From Perca fluviatilis (Eukaryota > Chordata > Actinopteri > Perciformes > Percidae), in assembly GCF_010015445.1 (NCBI RefSeq), contig NC_053119.1, forward strand, positions 41,971,222 through 42,035,221: a stretch of 64,000 nt of DNA, in the 5' to 3' direction. Numbering within the stretch: position 1 is the stretch's first letter; each line of letters opens with the position of its first letter. The translations under genes and the position numbers were made by a program. The notes beneath the pieces are model-generated. The model ran no database searches, was not told the origin of the DNA, and worked only from the letters and a program-made list of their open reading frames with translations. Below, piece by piece: positions 22,591-34,411 of the stretch.

Positions 22591-24704
22591 CTCTCCTCGG
22601 GGCTGATGAGGCTTAAGGCAGCGCTCTCAACCAAGATGTAGTTCTGCCGGGGGGGCCTGACATCCCACTGATAGATGAAGGGCTGAGCAGATAGTTAGGG
22701 TCAGACAAGAGGAAAAGAGGGTGACAAGGTATCTTAAGGTCTTGCATCTATGTGGATCTATAAATCTATTTTTTGATGACGTTGGGTTTTTTTCATTGCG
22801 GAGAACCTGACATTTCTGGTCAATCATCCTTTTCTCCTTTTTTCTTTTCATTCTCTCCAAACTGTCGCTACTTACTATATACAGTCCTGACACCTGTAGT
22901 CTCCCAGGAGCGTTCATCTTCTTCTCAGACTCTTTGTAAAGAGGAAACACATATACTATGAATACATTTCCATGTCTTGTGTGAACATTTTCAATACTGT
23001 TGCAATACGATACCTGACTTTCTATAATAATACCAAAACAACCTTTCTGATGCCTAAGTTCGGGGAATACAAAAATTAGCCACTTTTTTTTCCCTTTTAC
23101 CAAAACCATCCATTCCTCTAAATTATTAAATTTACTGCATTCTAAAGCTAGACATATCTGATCAGATAATAAGGCAAGCATAAAATCTGACTAGACATTC
23201 TATGTCAGCTTTTATATAACTTTGATACTCTGCGCTAAGGACACATTTAGTTTGGTACCAAACAAGTATGAAGGTTCAATACTGTACCCAGCGTTACTGT
23301 TAGATACTGTAGAGGCTACATTTGTGCTGCACTGCTCTCTGTGGGATGAAACGCTGCCCAGTCAGTGAGAACATAGCAGGTGTTATCTAGCTGCTGCTAA
23401 AGGAAAAATTATCTTTTTTTTATTATTGATGGGGGTGTGGCCAGTCCCTGCAGTGAACACGACAACTCGTGCATTAAACAATGTGCTTGAGTTTGTTGAG
23501 TTTGTTTTATTTCTTACCTTGACATAATACACTGAATACACAGTCCGAACACCTTTTGGCGCAGCCCAGGTTGACCCTTGGTGGGTCCAGACATGTTCCT
23601 CAAGTGACTGTTGGCTGTTTGAGTCAAGTCATCAGCGTCAGACCAAGAGAAGTGAAAAAGGTTTTGATACCATCCAGTGGCCTCTCCGCTCTCCTTAACT
23701 CACACCCACATCTTTGGCATCTGCATCCTTTACTGGCCTGGTTAATTACACTCACACACACACAAAGTGGGATTTGGCCCTGTGCCTCTCTCTGATTCTC
23801 ATTATCTCATTTGAAGCTGTGTTGTGTGTTTGTTTGTGTATTCATGGCTTTAAATTATGTATAGTAGCATGTTTTTTTGTTGTTGCAGGGTTACGTTAGA
23901 GATAATCTATTTAATGTAAGTGGTGGTTATGTTGCGATTTAGTTCCATGATTGAACACATCGACTTTTGCTTTCTCAAAGTTGAACCAGCAGCAACAAAT
24001 GATCAATATCTCCTTTAAATCCATATGTGGTCATACTGAGGACATGCTGTTTGAATGCCCAATAAACTTCCAAGTGATTTTACCCAGCATGTATATGTAG
24101 GGGTATATATTTGCATTCTACTGTAGCTCCTGTAGTGTTTCCTGAATCCCAATGAGTCCACAGACAGGCCCCAGAAATAAGACTGGTTTTCCTGCAGTCC
24201 TTCAGGCTGGAGTGTCTCTTTCTACTTGACAGTGCTTGACTATGCGAGAGCCTATATGGGATTAGAAAGGTTTCTGGAGTGAAATGAGAATAGTTTAAAA
24301 TAGTTTAAGTTAAATGCTAGAGTTATGAGCATTTCCCCTAGAAAGGAGTTATTTTCAGGATAGAAGTACCTCTATAAAACATTTAGCTGCCACATGCCAC
24401 TGAAAGGATTTCTCCAGTCAGATATGAAAAAATCTTCAATGATATTACATAACTACGGATCAATAACTTTGCCCAAGATACGGTGTATTATGTTTTTTTT
24501 GTCCTAGTGACTGTACCATAATAAAATCACGTTAATGTAGCTGTGGTCAGGGAGGAAACTGCGTAAGGGAGTGGACAACATTGACTTTTAATAAAAGTGT
24601 TATTAATTATCAAATAAGGAAATATAAGAGTATCACACTCACAGTAAGTAATTACTTAATATTTTTTGAAGAACAAGTCTATGTGTGTTTCTTATTTTCT
24701 CTTG
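22591..24704. other. Intronic sequence, no gene recognised
   Basis: It contains the longest unexplained open frame of this intron (minus, 22627-23181, 184 codons). That frame has no family resemblance, no Kozak-like start context and an AT-driven composition, so it is not called. Small CA runs occur at 23751-23763. Confidence 0.5.

Positions 24705-24778
<74 letters not shown>
24705..24778. repeat. (GT)n microsatellite
   Basis: About 36 uninterrupted GT units. Confidence 0.97.
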
Positions 24779-24782
<4 letters not shown>

Positions 24783-25740
24783 CACTTGTGCGCTACTGAG
24801 CTCTCCCCATTGCCCTATCATGGCGAATTCCAAAGCTGTGGCCATGATGAATTAGTCTGAAACAAATTAGCAGTACTTACAGCTCAGACGGCTCCAGCAT
24901 TGGGTTACAAATTAAAACAAAAGAAGCAGTATCTCCACATCAGCGCTAGTTCCCCATGAAATCCAATACGCTCTGCCTCAATCTTCAACGTACAACAGAC
25001 TGAGAGGCTTCCTTCCTTCTGTCCTTCTCTTCTCACTGTCTTCCCAAGCTGTCCTACAGACAACGTCCATCTTCTGCAGGTATTTCAAGATTTACCTCTG
25101 GCTGTGTAGTATGATCCGTCTGATCATACATACAGTAAAGAAGTAAAGGTTTTTACCATAGGGAAACAACGACAGGGTGCTGATTAGGAATTTAACATAT
25201 GGATCAGTGCAGTCTTTTTTTCATTTATCTACACAATATGAAGTTTTTGGCCTCAACTATGTGTTTTTCTATTTGTAATTTAGCAGAATATCTAAAAGAC
25301 TATTATTTTATTTTAATGAATGCAGTTTGACTGTTTGAGGACCATACCGATGGTTTAGCATGTTTTAGCCCACTCTTTCCTAACTGTTTTGGCTTTGACC
25401 CTTTCATAGCCATGATGTGTCCTCTTGTGAACGTCATACCTTTCGAGCGATGGTCCCTATTTAAAATTGTTTCATTTGAATGTTTTTAGAGTCCTGAAGA
25501 GGTCCAGGGTTCAATCTCTTTTTGAACATTTAATGAAAATGCAAAATAAAATTAATACATTTGTGTGTGGCAGTAATTGTTTGGGGGGGTGGTTCTTCTT
25601 GGTTCTTCTGCTTCTTGGTGGTGGAAGAAGTGCTCAGATCTTTTACTAAAATTAGCAATACTACAGTGTAATACTGTGTTACAAGTAAAAGTCCTAAGTG
25701 CTAAGTATTGGTATCAACATATACACTATGCAGAATGGCC

Positions 25741-26158
25741 TAGGGTTGGGCATCGAGAACCGATTCCTACTTTGAATCGTTTCAAAAACTCCGATTCCAT
25801 CGGAACCGTTTCTTTATTGGAATTGTTTGGAGGATTTGGTTTAAAATCTGATCACGGGGTTCCAGATTTAACATGCACAAGTTCTGGTTTCCGTAGCAGC
25901 CAGGCACTTGTTGTGTTGCAGCCATGGAGCACAGTAAGCGGTGCTCTAGTGGGGCTTTATTTTACGTTGAAAAGCCCCGTCAAACTGCAACCCCCTTTGA
26001 ATCAAAATAAAACGTTCCTCTTATTTGTGAAATAAGCATGTGACCCGTTTCAACCACCGCTCAAAGAATCGGAATCGAGAATCGATAAGAACCGGAATCA
26101 AAAGGAAGAATCAGAATTGGAATCAGAATCGTTAAAATCTAAACGATGCCCAACCCTA
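25741..26158. mobile_element. hAT MITE with perfect 8-bp duplication
   Basis: The 418-bp element starts TAGGGTTGGGCATCGAGAAC and ends in the inverse of TAGGGTTGGGCATCGTTTAG. It is flanked by identical octamers gaatggcc (25733-25740 and 26159-26166). The ends are rich in 'gaatcg/cgattc'. Open frames that run through it are not genes. Confidence 0.92.
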
Positions 26159-26166
26159 GAATGGCC

Positions 26167-28771
26167 CTTTTCATAATTGTTGTAGGGTGCCATTCAATTC
26201 ATAATTAAAAAATGTATAATGCAGAGCCTACTAATATATTTTCAAAATCAATGGCTGCCCTGAACCACTGATACGATCATTCAAAAATCTAAACTGGCAC
26301 TGTATGTTCTAATGAACTACTGCAGTCACAAGCCACTGCACATACTTACACTTCTGCACCTGTATCTAATGCAGATACAGATTCATATTTCAAAACATTC
26401 TCTATTAATAAAATTAGCAAAGAGGATTGTATGTACACTATGAGTGCATTGTAGTACTCTAATGAAGGGCATTTAGGTAAGAATTGACTGGGAGGGGAAC
26501 CAGGTTTTTGGCAGTTTATTACAGATGGAAAGAATAGAGGTCAGATACATGTGCAATGAGAATACTCATCAATCTGGGCAATCCTTTTTTGGCCTAATGT
26601 ATAAAATGTGCCAGTTTGTATGAAACACACATCCTGTTCTGTGCTCTCACTGGCTTTCCACCATATCATACTATCCGCTGCGTAGTTTCCTCCCAGAAAG
26701 CCAGTGATAGATCCCTTTGTCACTCACTTGGAGGTTCATTTTCACACTGATCAGCCCGTCTTTAAATATAGCAGTATTGACAAAACACAAAGGAGTAGAA
26801 ATCATTGTTAAATTGCTACAATAGAAGAAGTAACACAGGATTTGAATTTGATGACAAAGTACTGATTAGCTCTAAAAGATTGTAAAAAGGCTCCCATTGG
26901 TCATGTAATTTCTTGACTATTTAATGTATTTAATAGTATTTGTATTAAAGCTAACTATGGAGTGTGACACTAAAGGAACACTTAACAAGCAGGATACACC
27001 ATCATGTCAGCTTTGACCCTTATCGACTTAACTGCTCAGTGAGTGAGTGTGGTGTAAGCACTCTCAGGTCCAGAGCTGAGGGAATGCTGCCTCCTGGTGG
27101 AGAGTGAGCAGTAATGCATCTGCCCCATCACACAGATTCAGCCATTGCACGGACATCATACATTTTAAGTGTTTTATTCCCTTTTTAATTGTTGAATTAG
27201 TTCTATTGTATATAAGATAGGAATGGAAAGACAACAGAATAGATGAGCCATGCCATACATGAATAGAGAAGTGCTCCTTATTCACCTTTATCTCGGCAGT
27301 TAGATGTTGGAACACCAGAAGCACAAACGTACAGTACAGTACTTGTCATTTGTTAAAAGCTGTTAAAAATCAATTTTACCCAATTTTGCAGTAAAATCAT
27401 ATGGGGTGATTGTGGCATAGTGTGGTACTGAAAAAGCGTATTAGTGCGTGTGCGTGTGTCATGGGATAAGCCTGCATCCTGGGAGTGATTGTCAGAGGGA
27501 ATGCCCCTGGAGCCTCATATGAACAAAGACAAGATTGTACTCAGGACACACAGGTGTGTGTGTACATCTGTGTGTCTGTGTGTTTTACATGTTATCCCTC
27601 CCTCCCTCCCTCCCTGTCTCTCTCTCTCATACCTACACACATACAGAAACTGGATGTTGACCCTCCACTCTTTGTCCAGTGTATTCACTCTTGATCTAAT
27701 TATGGCAGCCATCTGAATAGCAGCCTGTCGACCTCATCAGATCTTTCTCTTCCTTTTCTTCTCTCACTCTCTCCCGGGGTCTCTCTTCCTCTTTTATTCC
27801 TTTTCTCTCTCTTCTCCTTTTATTTTCTATGCGGCTTTGTTCAGCCCGTGCTCCCCTCATTTCCTCATTTCCTTCTTGGGTTGTAATCATCCTCTGCCCG
27901 CTGGCGTTTTTTTATTTTTTATAAATGGGTGTTTACCACTGGCCACACACTGGACAGTACCGAGTGACTCTGTATTCCCAATTGACAGCAATTAATGCTT
28001 GGATTTTTGTGATTATCTCATGGTCTGCATACTATACAGAAACCCAGTTAAGGAAGAGAATGGACACTTCAAAGTGACAATGGCATTTATTTTAAGAGTC
28101 TCTCTCTCATTTCGTTTGACTTGTTCCCTTTTTGAAATTATGTTAAGAGGCATGAGAGGAAAACCAATTGACAGTGTATACTGTTCAATTTGGCAGATGG
28201 TAGCACTACACTGAATGTACTGTATTGCTAGTACTATGCAAAGTTCCATGAATAGGAACATGTAATGTACAGTAAGTATTATCAGGTTAGACTCTTGTCT
28301 TTTTGCCACTGTGGTCATTTTCAAAGAGAATGTTTCAAAATTCAGATACCGTGCAAGACACAATATCATTTGTTAATAGCTCATTTGTTTAAATTTAGGC
28401 ATGGGTGGATTTTAGTTCATATCAAGAAATAGTGAAAAAATACCATCACAGTTTCCAGGTACCAAAGTGAAGTGATTGTTTCAACACTAGTGGTCACAAA
28501 ACACGACTTCGCTAAATTTCTCGTATATTTGACATTTTTTTTATGTAAAATCATGTCAACAAAACAATGTATTGACAAAAAAAGTGAAAATTATTATTAT
28601 TAAATTGAGCAGTAGACCTTTAAATCTCACTATGCAGTTTATTTTACACATTTGTAAGAGGGTACAGCCTCTGCTTCATTATATATTGTATAAGTCAGCC
28701 GGGATTGTGATAAGTCTGACCAAAGAAAAGGTTCTGTTCATTCCTCATCTGCTTTCTGTGTTTGTGTGCAG
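26167..28771. other. End of 17.4-kb zfpm1 intron
   Basis: No bounded transposon or exon was recognised. A short TCCC repeat with GT-rich flanks lies at 27555-27625, and pyrimidine-rich sequence at 27740-27890. The acceptor of the next zfpm1 exon follows TGTGTTTGTGTGCAG. Confidence 0.5.
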
Positions 28772-28874
28772 AGCTCTAGGTTGACGCTGGTGTGTGAAGA
28801 TCTGGACTGTTGGATTGGTCTGCTGCCTCTGACCTCTGACGTCTCAGCTGCCAACTGTACCATCTACAGCCAAG
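28772..28874 (+). CDS. zfpm1: zfpm1 exon, PR-like region, GC donor
   Basis: The exon follows an AG acceptor at 28770-28771 in phase 0, directly continuing the exon at 11270. It reads SSRLTLVCEDLDCW, an LLPLTSD segment and ANCTIYSQ, plus one base of a Gly codon. The pattern aligns without gaps to the FOG family segment before the conserved 'LWC' motif of the PR-like region. The frame stays open to the in-frame TAG at 28949-28951, but the family alignment and the phase of the next exon (34169, phase 1) place the donor after AAG at 28874, where the intron begins GCGAGT. That makes a GC-AG intron of 5,294 bp. A weaker GT donor at 28941 is also in phase and would add 22 residues; it is not supported by homology. 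Confidence 0.8.
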
Positions 28875-28948
28875 GCGAGTTTGACAATGGAGAACGCCTC
28901 AAGCATCATGTCCACCTGCATTGGCTCTTTGTGATGTACAGTATATTC

Positions 28949-29045
28949 TAGGGGTGTGAATCTTCACTGGTCTCACGATTTAATTTGATTGTCCTGTCAA
29001 CGATTCAAATCGATTCGATATCACGATGCATCACCTCCTCAATAT
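28949..29045. repeat. Truncated hAT-type MITE left end
   Basis: TAGGGGTGTGAATCTTCACTGG followed by 'cgattcaaatcgattcgatatcacgatgcatcacc' is the left end of a common fish nonautonomous hAT family. No matching right end or duplication of the flanking gtatattc was found. Confidence 0.5.
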
Positions 29046-29296
29046 TATTATATATTGCTACACATGGTTTTCATCAACAAATTCAAGCAGTCAGATATAC
29101 AGTATATGAGCTCCCCTTTTTATTGAATCTGCTCTTAAAGAAGACATTATCTGAATGTAGCGGAGTTTGAACACAGCAGAGAGCAGACAAAAGGTAAAAA
29201 AAAACCAGAAAAAGCTGTTAACAGTTTACTTTAGCTCCCCATATGTAGCATTTATAAACAGTATATATACATTTAACTAAATGGTTTATAGCACAC

Positions 29297-29682
29297 TAGG
29301 GGTGGGAATCACCAGAGGCCTCACGATACGATATCATCACGATACCTATGTCACGATACGATATTATTGCGATTTTAAACATATTGCAATATTCTGCGAT
29401 ATATTGCAATGTACTACCTTTTTTCCAACTTCAAATTTTTCCCAATTTCAAATGATGTCCCCAAAGGACAATTTTGTCAACATCTGTTTTATCTAAAAAG
29501 ATACATTTCTCTGTTTGTTCATCTCACTTCAATTTTATTGCTGCAAAATGGGATTGTCAAGCAGACAGACTGACCAACACATATATCATAAAAGATCAAT
29601 ACTTGGCATCTGTGTATCGATACAGTATTGCCACGAAAAATATCGCGATACTATGCTGTATCGATTTTTTCCCCCACCCCTA
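29297..29682. mobile_element. hAT MITE with perfect 8-bp duplication
   Basis: The 386-bp element starts TAGGGGTGGGAATCACCAGAG and ends in the inverse of TAGGGGTGGGGGAAAAAATC. It is flanked by identical tagcacac octamers (29289-29296 and 29683-29690). 'cacgatac/gtatcgat' motifs near both ends are typical of the family. No coding frame. Confidence 0.92.
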
Positions 29683-30081
29683 TAGCACACTACAATGTAT
29701 TTGTATGCAGAAATAAGTCTTTATTTATGTATTTATCAACAACTATAACTCCTCCTGTGTGCACCCAGAAGTGGAGGCTGGTGATTATGAATTATATATT
29801 AAAACACAGTTGTAATTACATAACATTTCTCCATATTAGAAGTTGACAAATTTACTTTTACATTAATGAATACCTAAATGTCCTTATATCTGCTTACAAC
29901 TACATTGTAGTAGGTATGATTATGAATGCAAAATATGGGGGTTAAAGTAAAATGTTACCAGTTGTCCTGCTAGTACTACCCTCATTACTAACCAGTCACC
30001 ATCTTTTGAATTCTGGGCAGTCATTCTTGAATGAAAAGCACAGGGATCATTAATCCCCAATGATAGCTTCATTCCATTCAG

Positions 30082-32545
30082 AGGCCTGTGCTACGAAGCA
30101 AGATCAACATGTCCTGGGTTTCTTTCAGTAATCCGACTTCACCTAACCTAACAACCGTGGTCCCGCATAAGCTGTATCACGACGCTGGTTATCAACTAGT
30201 TCAGTCAACTCAGGGTTTCCCAATCCAGCGCCGCGCGCATTCACATAAAGAGGAGGGGTTTGCGCACCACGACCAATCGCAAACATCTAACAGAGCCGCA
30301 TGTTATATATAAGAAGAGCAAATTATAATTCTACATCAGTGGTTCTCAACTTTTTTGTGCCACCCCCTATCCATTATCCAGGTCCCTAACGCCCCATCAA
30401 ATATTATGTAGGCTAAATGCCCGAATATTAATGATTACGCCCTAATATAGGCCTATTATTGTTGTTACTATTGTTATCAAAAATAATAAAAAAATCAAAT
30501 CATTGAATGACAATCAACACATGAATAGAAATTATATATATTTACAGGTTTTTTTAAATGTCAAATGCAACCATTTGACATTCAAATTAAATAACAGCAG
30601 CCAATCAGAACGACTAGATATGTAACATTCAAACTATAAATAGGTATTATCAAAAGACCTGCTGCATGGTGTGAACCTCAGCACCTTTAGAAGAGGACTA
30701 TAATTTGAAGTGACCTTGGGTGTCATGAAATTAGCTTTAAATAAAATGTATTATACTTATTATTATTATTGTTATTATTATTACAAACACTAACAGTAGC
30801 CAATCAGAAACAGCTAGCAATTTAACATTCAAATCTATTTTTCATTCAAATCTAAAATCGAATTGTGCCAACAAGAACAAAACAGCTGGCACTTATCAAG
30901 GGGTAAAAGCAGAAGGATCACACACACACACACACGACCGTATTTTGGTGATGACAAACGACTTGAAGAACGACACCTACTGCCGAATGGAAATAAGTTT
31001 ACAACCTTTGAAAGTTAGTGAGAGGCGTTTTTAATGCTTAGAAGAGTCTAGCTATGTTGCTTTGCCTCGTCTTGGGAGTAAATAGCAGAAAAAACGTTTG
31101 GAGAAAACGCACTCCCCACATCGGCTCGTGTTTTGTGGAGGTGTGAGAGTCCGGTACAGTAAACAGTGACATCACTGCCTCTATGGCTTCCATAAGAAAG
31201 TTTTAAAACACCAAATATAAGCCCTGAACTGCCCGCGAGTTTATGGAACAGCTGACTGTTTGCCAAACAACAAAGCACAGTCGATATCTCTCGCACGTCT
31301 CTTTCTCTTTCTCTCTTTCTGCGTAAAATGAAGCTGCATTCAGGTACAGTAGGAAACGTTGTGTTTAATAAACCATCTGACGAAAAACTGTTACTGTGGT
31401 GTGCTACATTGGGGTTTAAAGAATACAACAGGACGTCGCAGAGCGATTGCTTTTTTTTTTTATCTGAACGCAGCTTCACGTAGTAGCTACAGAGCTCATT
31501 TAAGACAATACTCTGACGGCCCGTTTCCATGAAGGCAGCACGGAGCTGCACCAAACAAAGCTGACAGAAGCACAGAGAAGATAACCGTCTGGTCCAGTCG
31601 CAGTGCTGTAAACTGGCAGCTTTTAATGTTGCAGACTACTTATTCTTTAGTAGTTTTTAAGTGTAAACATGTATTGTTATTGTGAATCTTTGGTTTAAAC
31701 TAGCTTTCAAACAAACGCCCTCCAAAATATTGCTTCCAACGCCCCCATCATCTTCTGAACGCTTCTGGGGCGTGTACCGCCCGTTGAGAAACACTGTTCT
31801 ACATAAATATGAAGAACACAGACTCTGTTTTACAGGGAAAACGCAATACAGTCGCGCTGCTTCCTAAAACAGGAAGGAAAGCTGGGCAAAAAATAGCCGA
31901 CGCTGTAGATGTTTAAACACAACGCTTATTAATATCGCTTCCTCATCAGTCAGGCACAATATGTGACCATAATTACGCTTGTGCTTTCCATAAACTGTCG
32001 TTGCTTTAGCCTGTTATTTCAGTTGCAACCCTGGCAGTGGTAAGGCATCGTGAGAACAAATAAAAAATATAAAAACATAATTCAAACAGATGTGCGTATT
32101 GGCAACACATGGCTCAAGAAGCCGACAAATAGCCGATATGTAATTCCCTCCCATTAAAATATATATATTTCATAAAAATACATATCAGGGAATGTTAACG
32201 GGGTTGTCGGTCTCTAAATGTTTTAACTTTTATGAGCGCACACCTCTCTCTTTTTTTTTTTTTTCCTCTCTCTCTCTCTCCGCGCACCGAGCTCCGCCTG
32301 ATCTTCTAAGAACGGTGACACCGTTATCAACCGAGTATTGATTGGTCAGTAGGCGGAGCTTTAACACCGGTTGATCTCTGATCTCCAACATAACCATAAT
32401 GCTCCCGACCAGGTTAGGTGTTCAGCATGAGTTACCATGGCGATTGAACCTGGTAACAACTAATCCACCGTCGTGATAAAGAAAATCCTGGGTTGAACCT
32501 GAATTTAGCTCGCTAACGCCAAATCCTGCTTCGTAGTACAGGGCT
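30082..32545. mobile_element. Harbinger-like element interrupted by a hAT
   Basis: The termini AGGCCTGTGCTACGAAGCA (30082) and, inverted, AGCCCTGTACTACGAAGCA (32545) are near-identical inverted repeats. They are flanked by the trinucleotide CAG on both sides (30079-30081 and 32546-32548), consistent with the 3-bp CWG-type target of PIF/Harbinger elements. Subterminal 'cctgggtt' and 'ggttatcaac' motifs recur inverted at the other end. Removing the nested hAT insertion leaves about 1.0 kb, and no transposase was recognised, so it is nonautonomous. Confidence 0.75.
30337..31796. mobile_element. hAT element nested in the Harbinger-like element
   Basis: The termini CAGTGGTTCTCAACTTTTT and, inverted, CAGTGTTTCTCAACGGGCG match the 'CAGNGGTTCTCAA' ends of Charlie/hobo-type hATs. 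The flanking octamer ttctacat is duplicated exactly (30329-30336 and 31797-31804). The 1,460 bp contain a minus frame at 31048-31554 without recognisable transposase motifs, an ACAC run, and 'gccccatc / gccccca' segments near both ends. It inserted after the surrounding element. Confidence 0.9.
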
Positions 32546-32814
32546 CAGGTGCGTCAGTTCCAGGGCTTTGCTTATGTGGACTTACTGGGACACTGGATGA
32601 ATGAAGTCATCATCAATATTACTTCTATATGCAATCTCTCTGCAACCACCCCCCCAAATTATTTTTTACAATAAATGTATTGCTTTTTCTTATTTTACAC
32701 AAGAACAGTAATAATGACACCAAACAAAGATATAGACAATTCTAACAAGCAAAAACTAAACACAAAATACAGCTCATGTCAACAGAGATATATTGGAGGT
32801 CACAGGAAAAATGC

Positions 32815-33410
32815 TGCGTTCATACCACCTCGGAATAACAGGCACCGCCCCCCTGGTTACGTTGTTTTTCCGACTGGCAGCGTTCACATGGTCGGGATTC
32901 GTGTTCTTCTTCTGTTATATTGGCGTTTGGCATAACAATTTTTTGTATGACTGCCACCAACGGTTGGCCGTAGCCGAGAGCATCAGGTGGTGAAAACATG
33001 GAGGCCACAATAACAAAAGATCTGCTGCTGTTTTCTTATGCGAGCATCCAAACAGCACATCGCCAGGTGTTTGTTTGTGTTATCTGCAGGACAACCAACG
33101 GGAAAGGACACGGACAATGTGTTGTTTCTTTATACATAGGCCTATTTATGAATAATTTTAAACATATTATGTCTGTGTATGTTTCTTGGCAGAGGCATTT
33201 GTCCACAATAAACTGTTTATTGTCATTGAAATATGTTCAGTGAACCAAAGTCGCCTCCATCAGACGTCAGTTGTCAACAACGCGTCACCAACTGGGGAAC
33301 TCTGTTATCAAAATCCAGCCCCAGTTTCCCACCTCTGATTCCCACAGGACGTTACGTGAATGGTGACGTTTTCACTCGGAAAAACGTTTTTCCGATGTCC
33401 ATGAACGCAC
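32815..33410. mobile_element. Terminal-inverted-repeat element, unclassified
   Basis: TGCGTTCATACCACCTCGGAA at 32815 pairs with the inverse end TGCGTTCATGGACATCGGAA at 33410. 'ctgcgttca...cggaa' ends are typical of a dispersed fish DNA-transposon family. Target duplication is unclear and no transposase was recognised. Confidence 0.55.
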
Positions 33411-33460
33411 GGACAATCCATATTACAGGAAGTTACATCACAGGTCACAAGAGCCTAGGT

Positions 33461-34024
33461 TCAGGAGATTCCTTGCATAATAATCAAAGAATTGTCAGGT
33501 CCTAGATAGTTCAAATAGGGCTGCCAGACTTTGTAAAACTGGTCCGCTTTGTGATGTGTAATATTTGTTAAATATTCCAGAGGAATCAATTGTAATATAA
33601 CCTTAAACCAACCCTTAACAGAAGGGCCCTTATCATTAATCCACTGGAACAATATAGTTTTTCTTGCAGCAAAAGTAAGCATGGTATATAACCTTTTGTC
33701 ACTTGTAGTAGGTATACGTCTACTTGAAAGGCCCAAAATCAGAACTAATGGATCCATTTCTAAATCTTAACCAAATATTATTTATAATTCATCTAATATG
33801 TCAGACCAATATGTCTGTAATGTATGACAAGCCCATAAGCAATGAGTTAAGGTACCTATTTCTGTTTTACATTTAAAACACAGAGGAGAAAGTGATGGGT
33901 TGAAAGAATGCTTGCGATTAGGAGATATATGCACCCTATATACTATTATTTTTAACTGGATTGCTTTCGTCCGAGTACAGATGGAAATCTTTTTAGCGTA
34001 ACTCCAAATATGTCTTCTCAACAA
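33461..34024 (-). pseudogene. L1-like LINE ORF2 C-terminal fragment
   Basis: Two adjacent minus-strand frames carry the end of an L1-type ORF2. 34024-33782 reads KAIQLKIIVYRVHISPNRK followed by PLCFKCKTEIGTLTHCLWAC, the Cys/His-containing segment after the polymerase. 33757-33461 reads DPLVLILGL and KTILFQWI motifs, which occur near the protein end. The frames are split by a stop or shift around 33760-33780. The insertion ends 145 bp before the zfpm1 exon at 34169. Confidence 0.75.
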
Positions 34025-34168
34025 TAGTCACTGATAATTCTTTCATACACCTTTAATCCTATTTGTATTGGTCATATGAAAATAAAAAGTGAACTGTTGC
34101 CATATCTTACCAAACTAGCGATGTGCCTTGTCAGTTTCCAAATGTGACCCAAGCTTGTGTGTTTTCAG

Positions 34169-34411
34169 GTGAGGAGTTGTTCTGTAAGGTGACCAGAGAA
34201 CTTGGGGCAGGTGAAAGGCTCGTGGCTTCCCTGTTGCCTCCTCCAGGATCCTCCTCCTCCCCCCACCTCTCTCCTCCACTCAGCCTTGTCACCCAGAAAC
34301 AAGCTGGGGTGAAGGAGGAGTCACTGTACCCGCCGGCGCTGCGCTCAGAAATCCAGCTCCTCCCCCAGCAAGCTGGCATGGCCGCCATCTTGGCTACTGC
34401 CGTTGTCAATA
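34169..34411 (+). CDS. zfpm1: zfpm1 exon, end of PR-like region
   Basis: The exon follows TGTGTTTTCAG and is followed by GTGAGT. It enters and leaves in phase 1 (243 bp). It completes a split Gly and reads EELFCKVTRELGAGERLVAS, a Pro/Ser-rich linker, VTQKQAGVKEESLYP and IQLLPQQAGMAAILATAVVN. The LLPQQAGMA block is a FOG-family signature between the PR-like region and zinc finger 1, and the FCKVT segment corresponds to the LWC motif of relatives. The last base plus the next exon forms Lys, giving NKDIFPCKDCG across the junction as in other FOG proteins. The VKEE sequence is a possible SUMO-acceptor motif. Confidence 0.93.

Noticed and set aside
22627..23181. 184-codon minus-strand gene
   Set aside because: No recognisable domain, no splice or promoter context, AT-driven composition, and it lies in a zfpm1 intron.
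25577..26035. 152-codon plus-strand gene
   Set aside because: The second half is the TIR-bearing MITE at 25741-26158; no family resemblance.
28941..28946. Canonical GT donor for the exon at 28772
   Set aside because: It is in phase but weak (ACA|GTATAT), and it adds 22 residues not found in FOG proteins. The GC donor at 28875 fits the family alignment. Kept as an alternative to test.
31048..31554. 168-codon minus-strand gene
   Set aside because: It lies wholly inside a hAT element with defined ends and shows no transposase or other protein motif.
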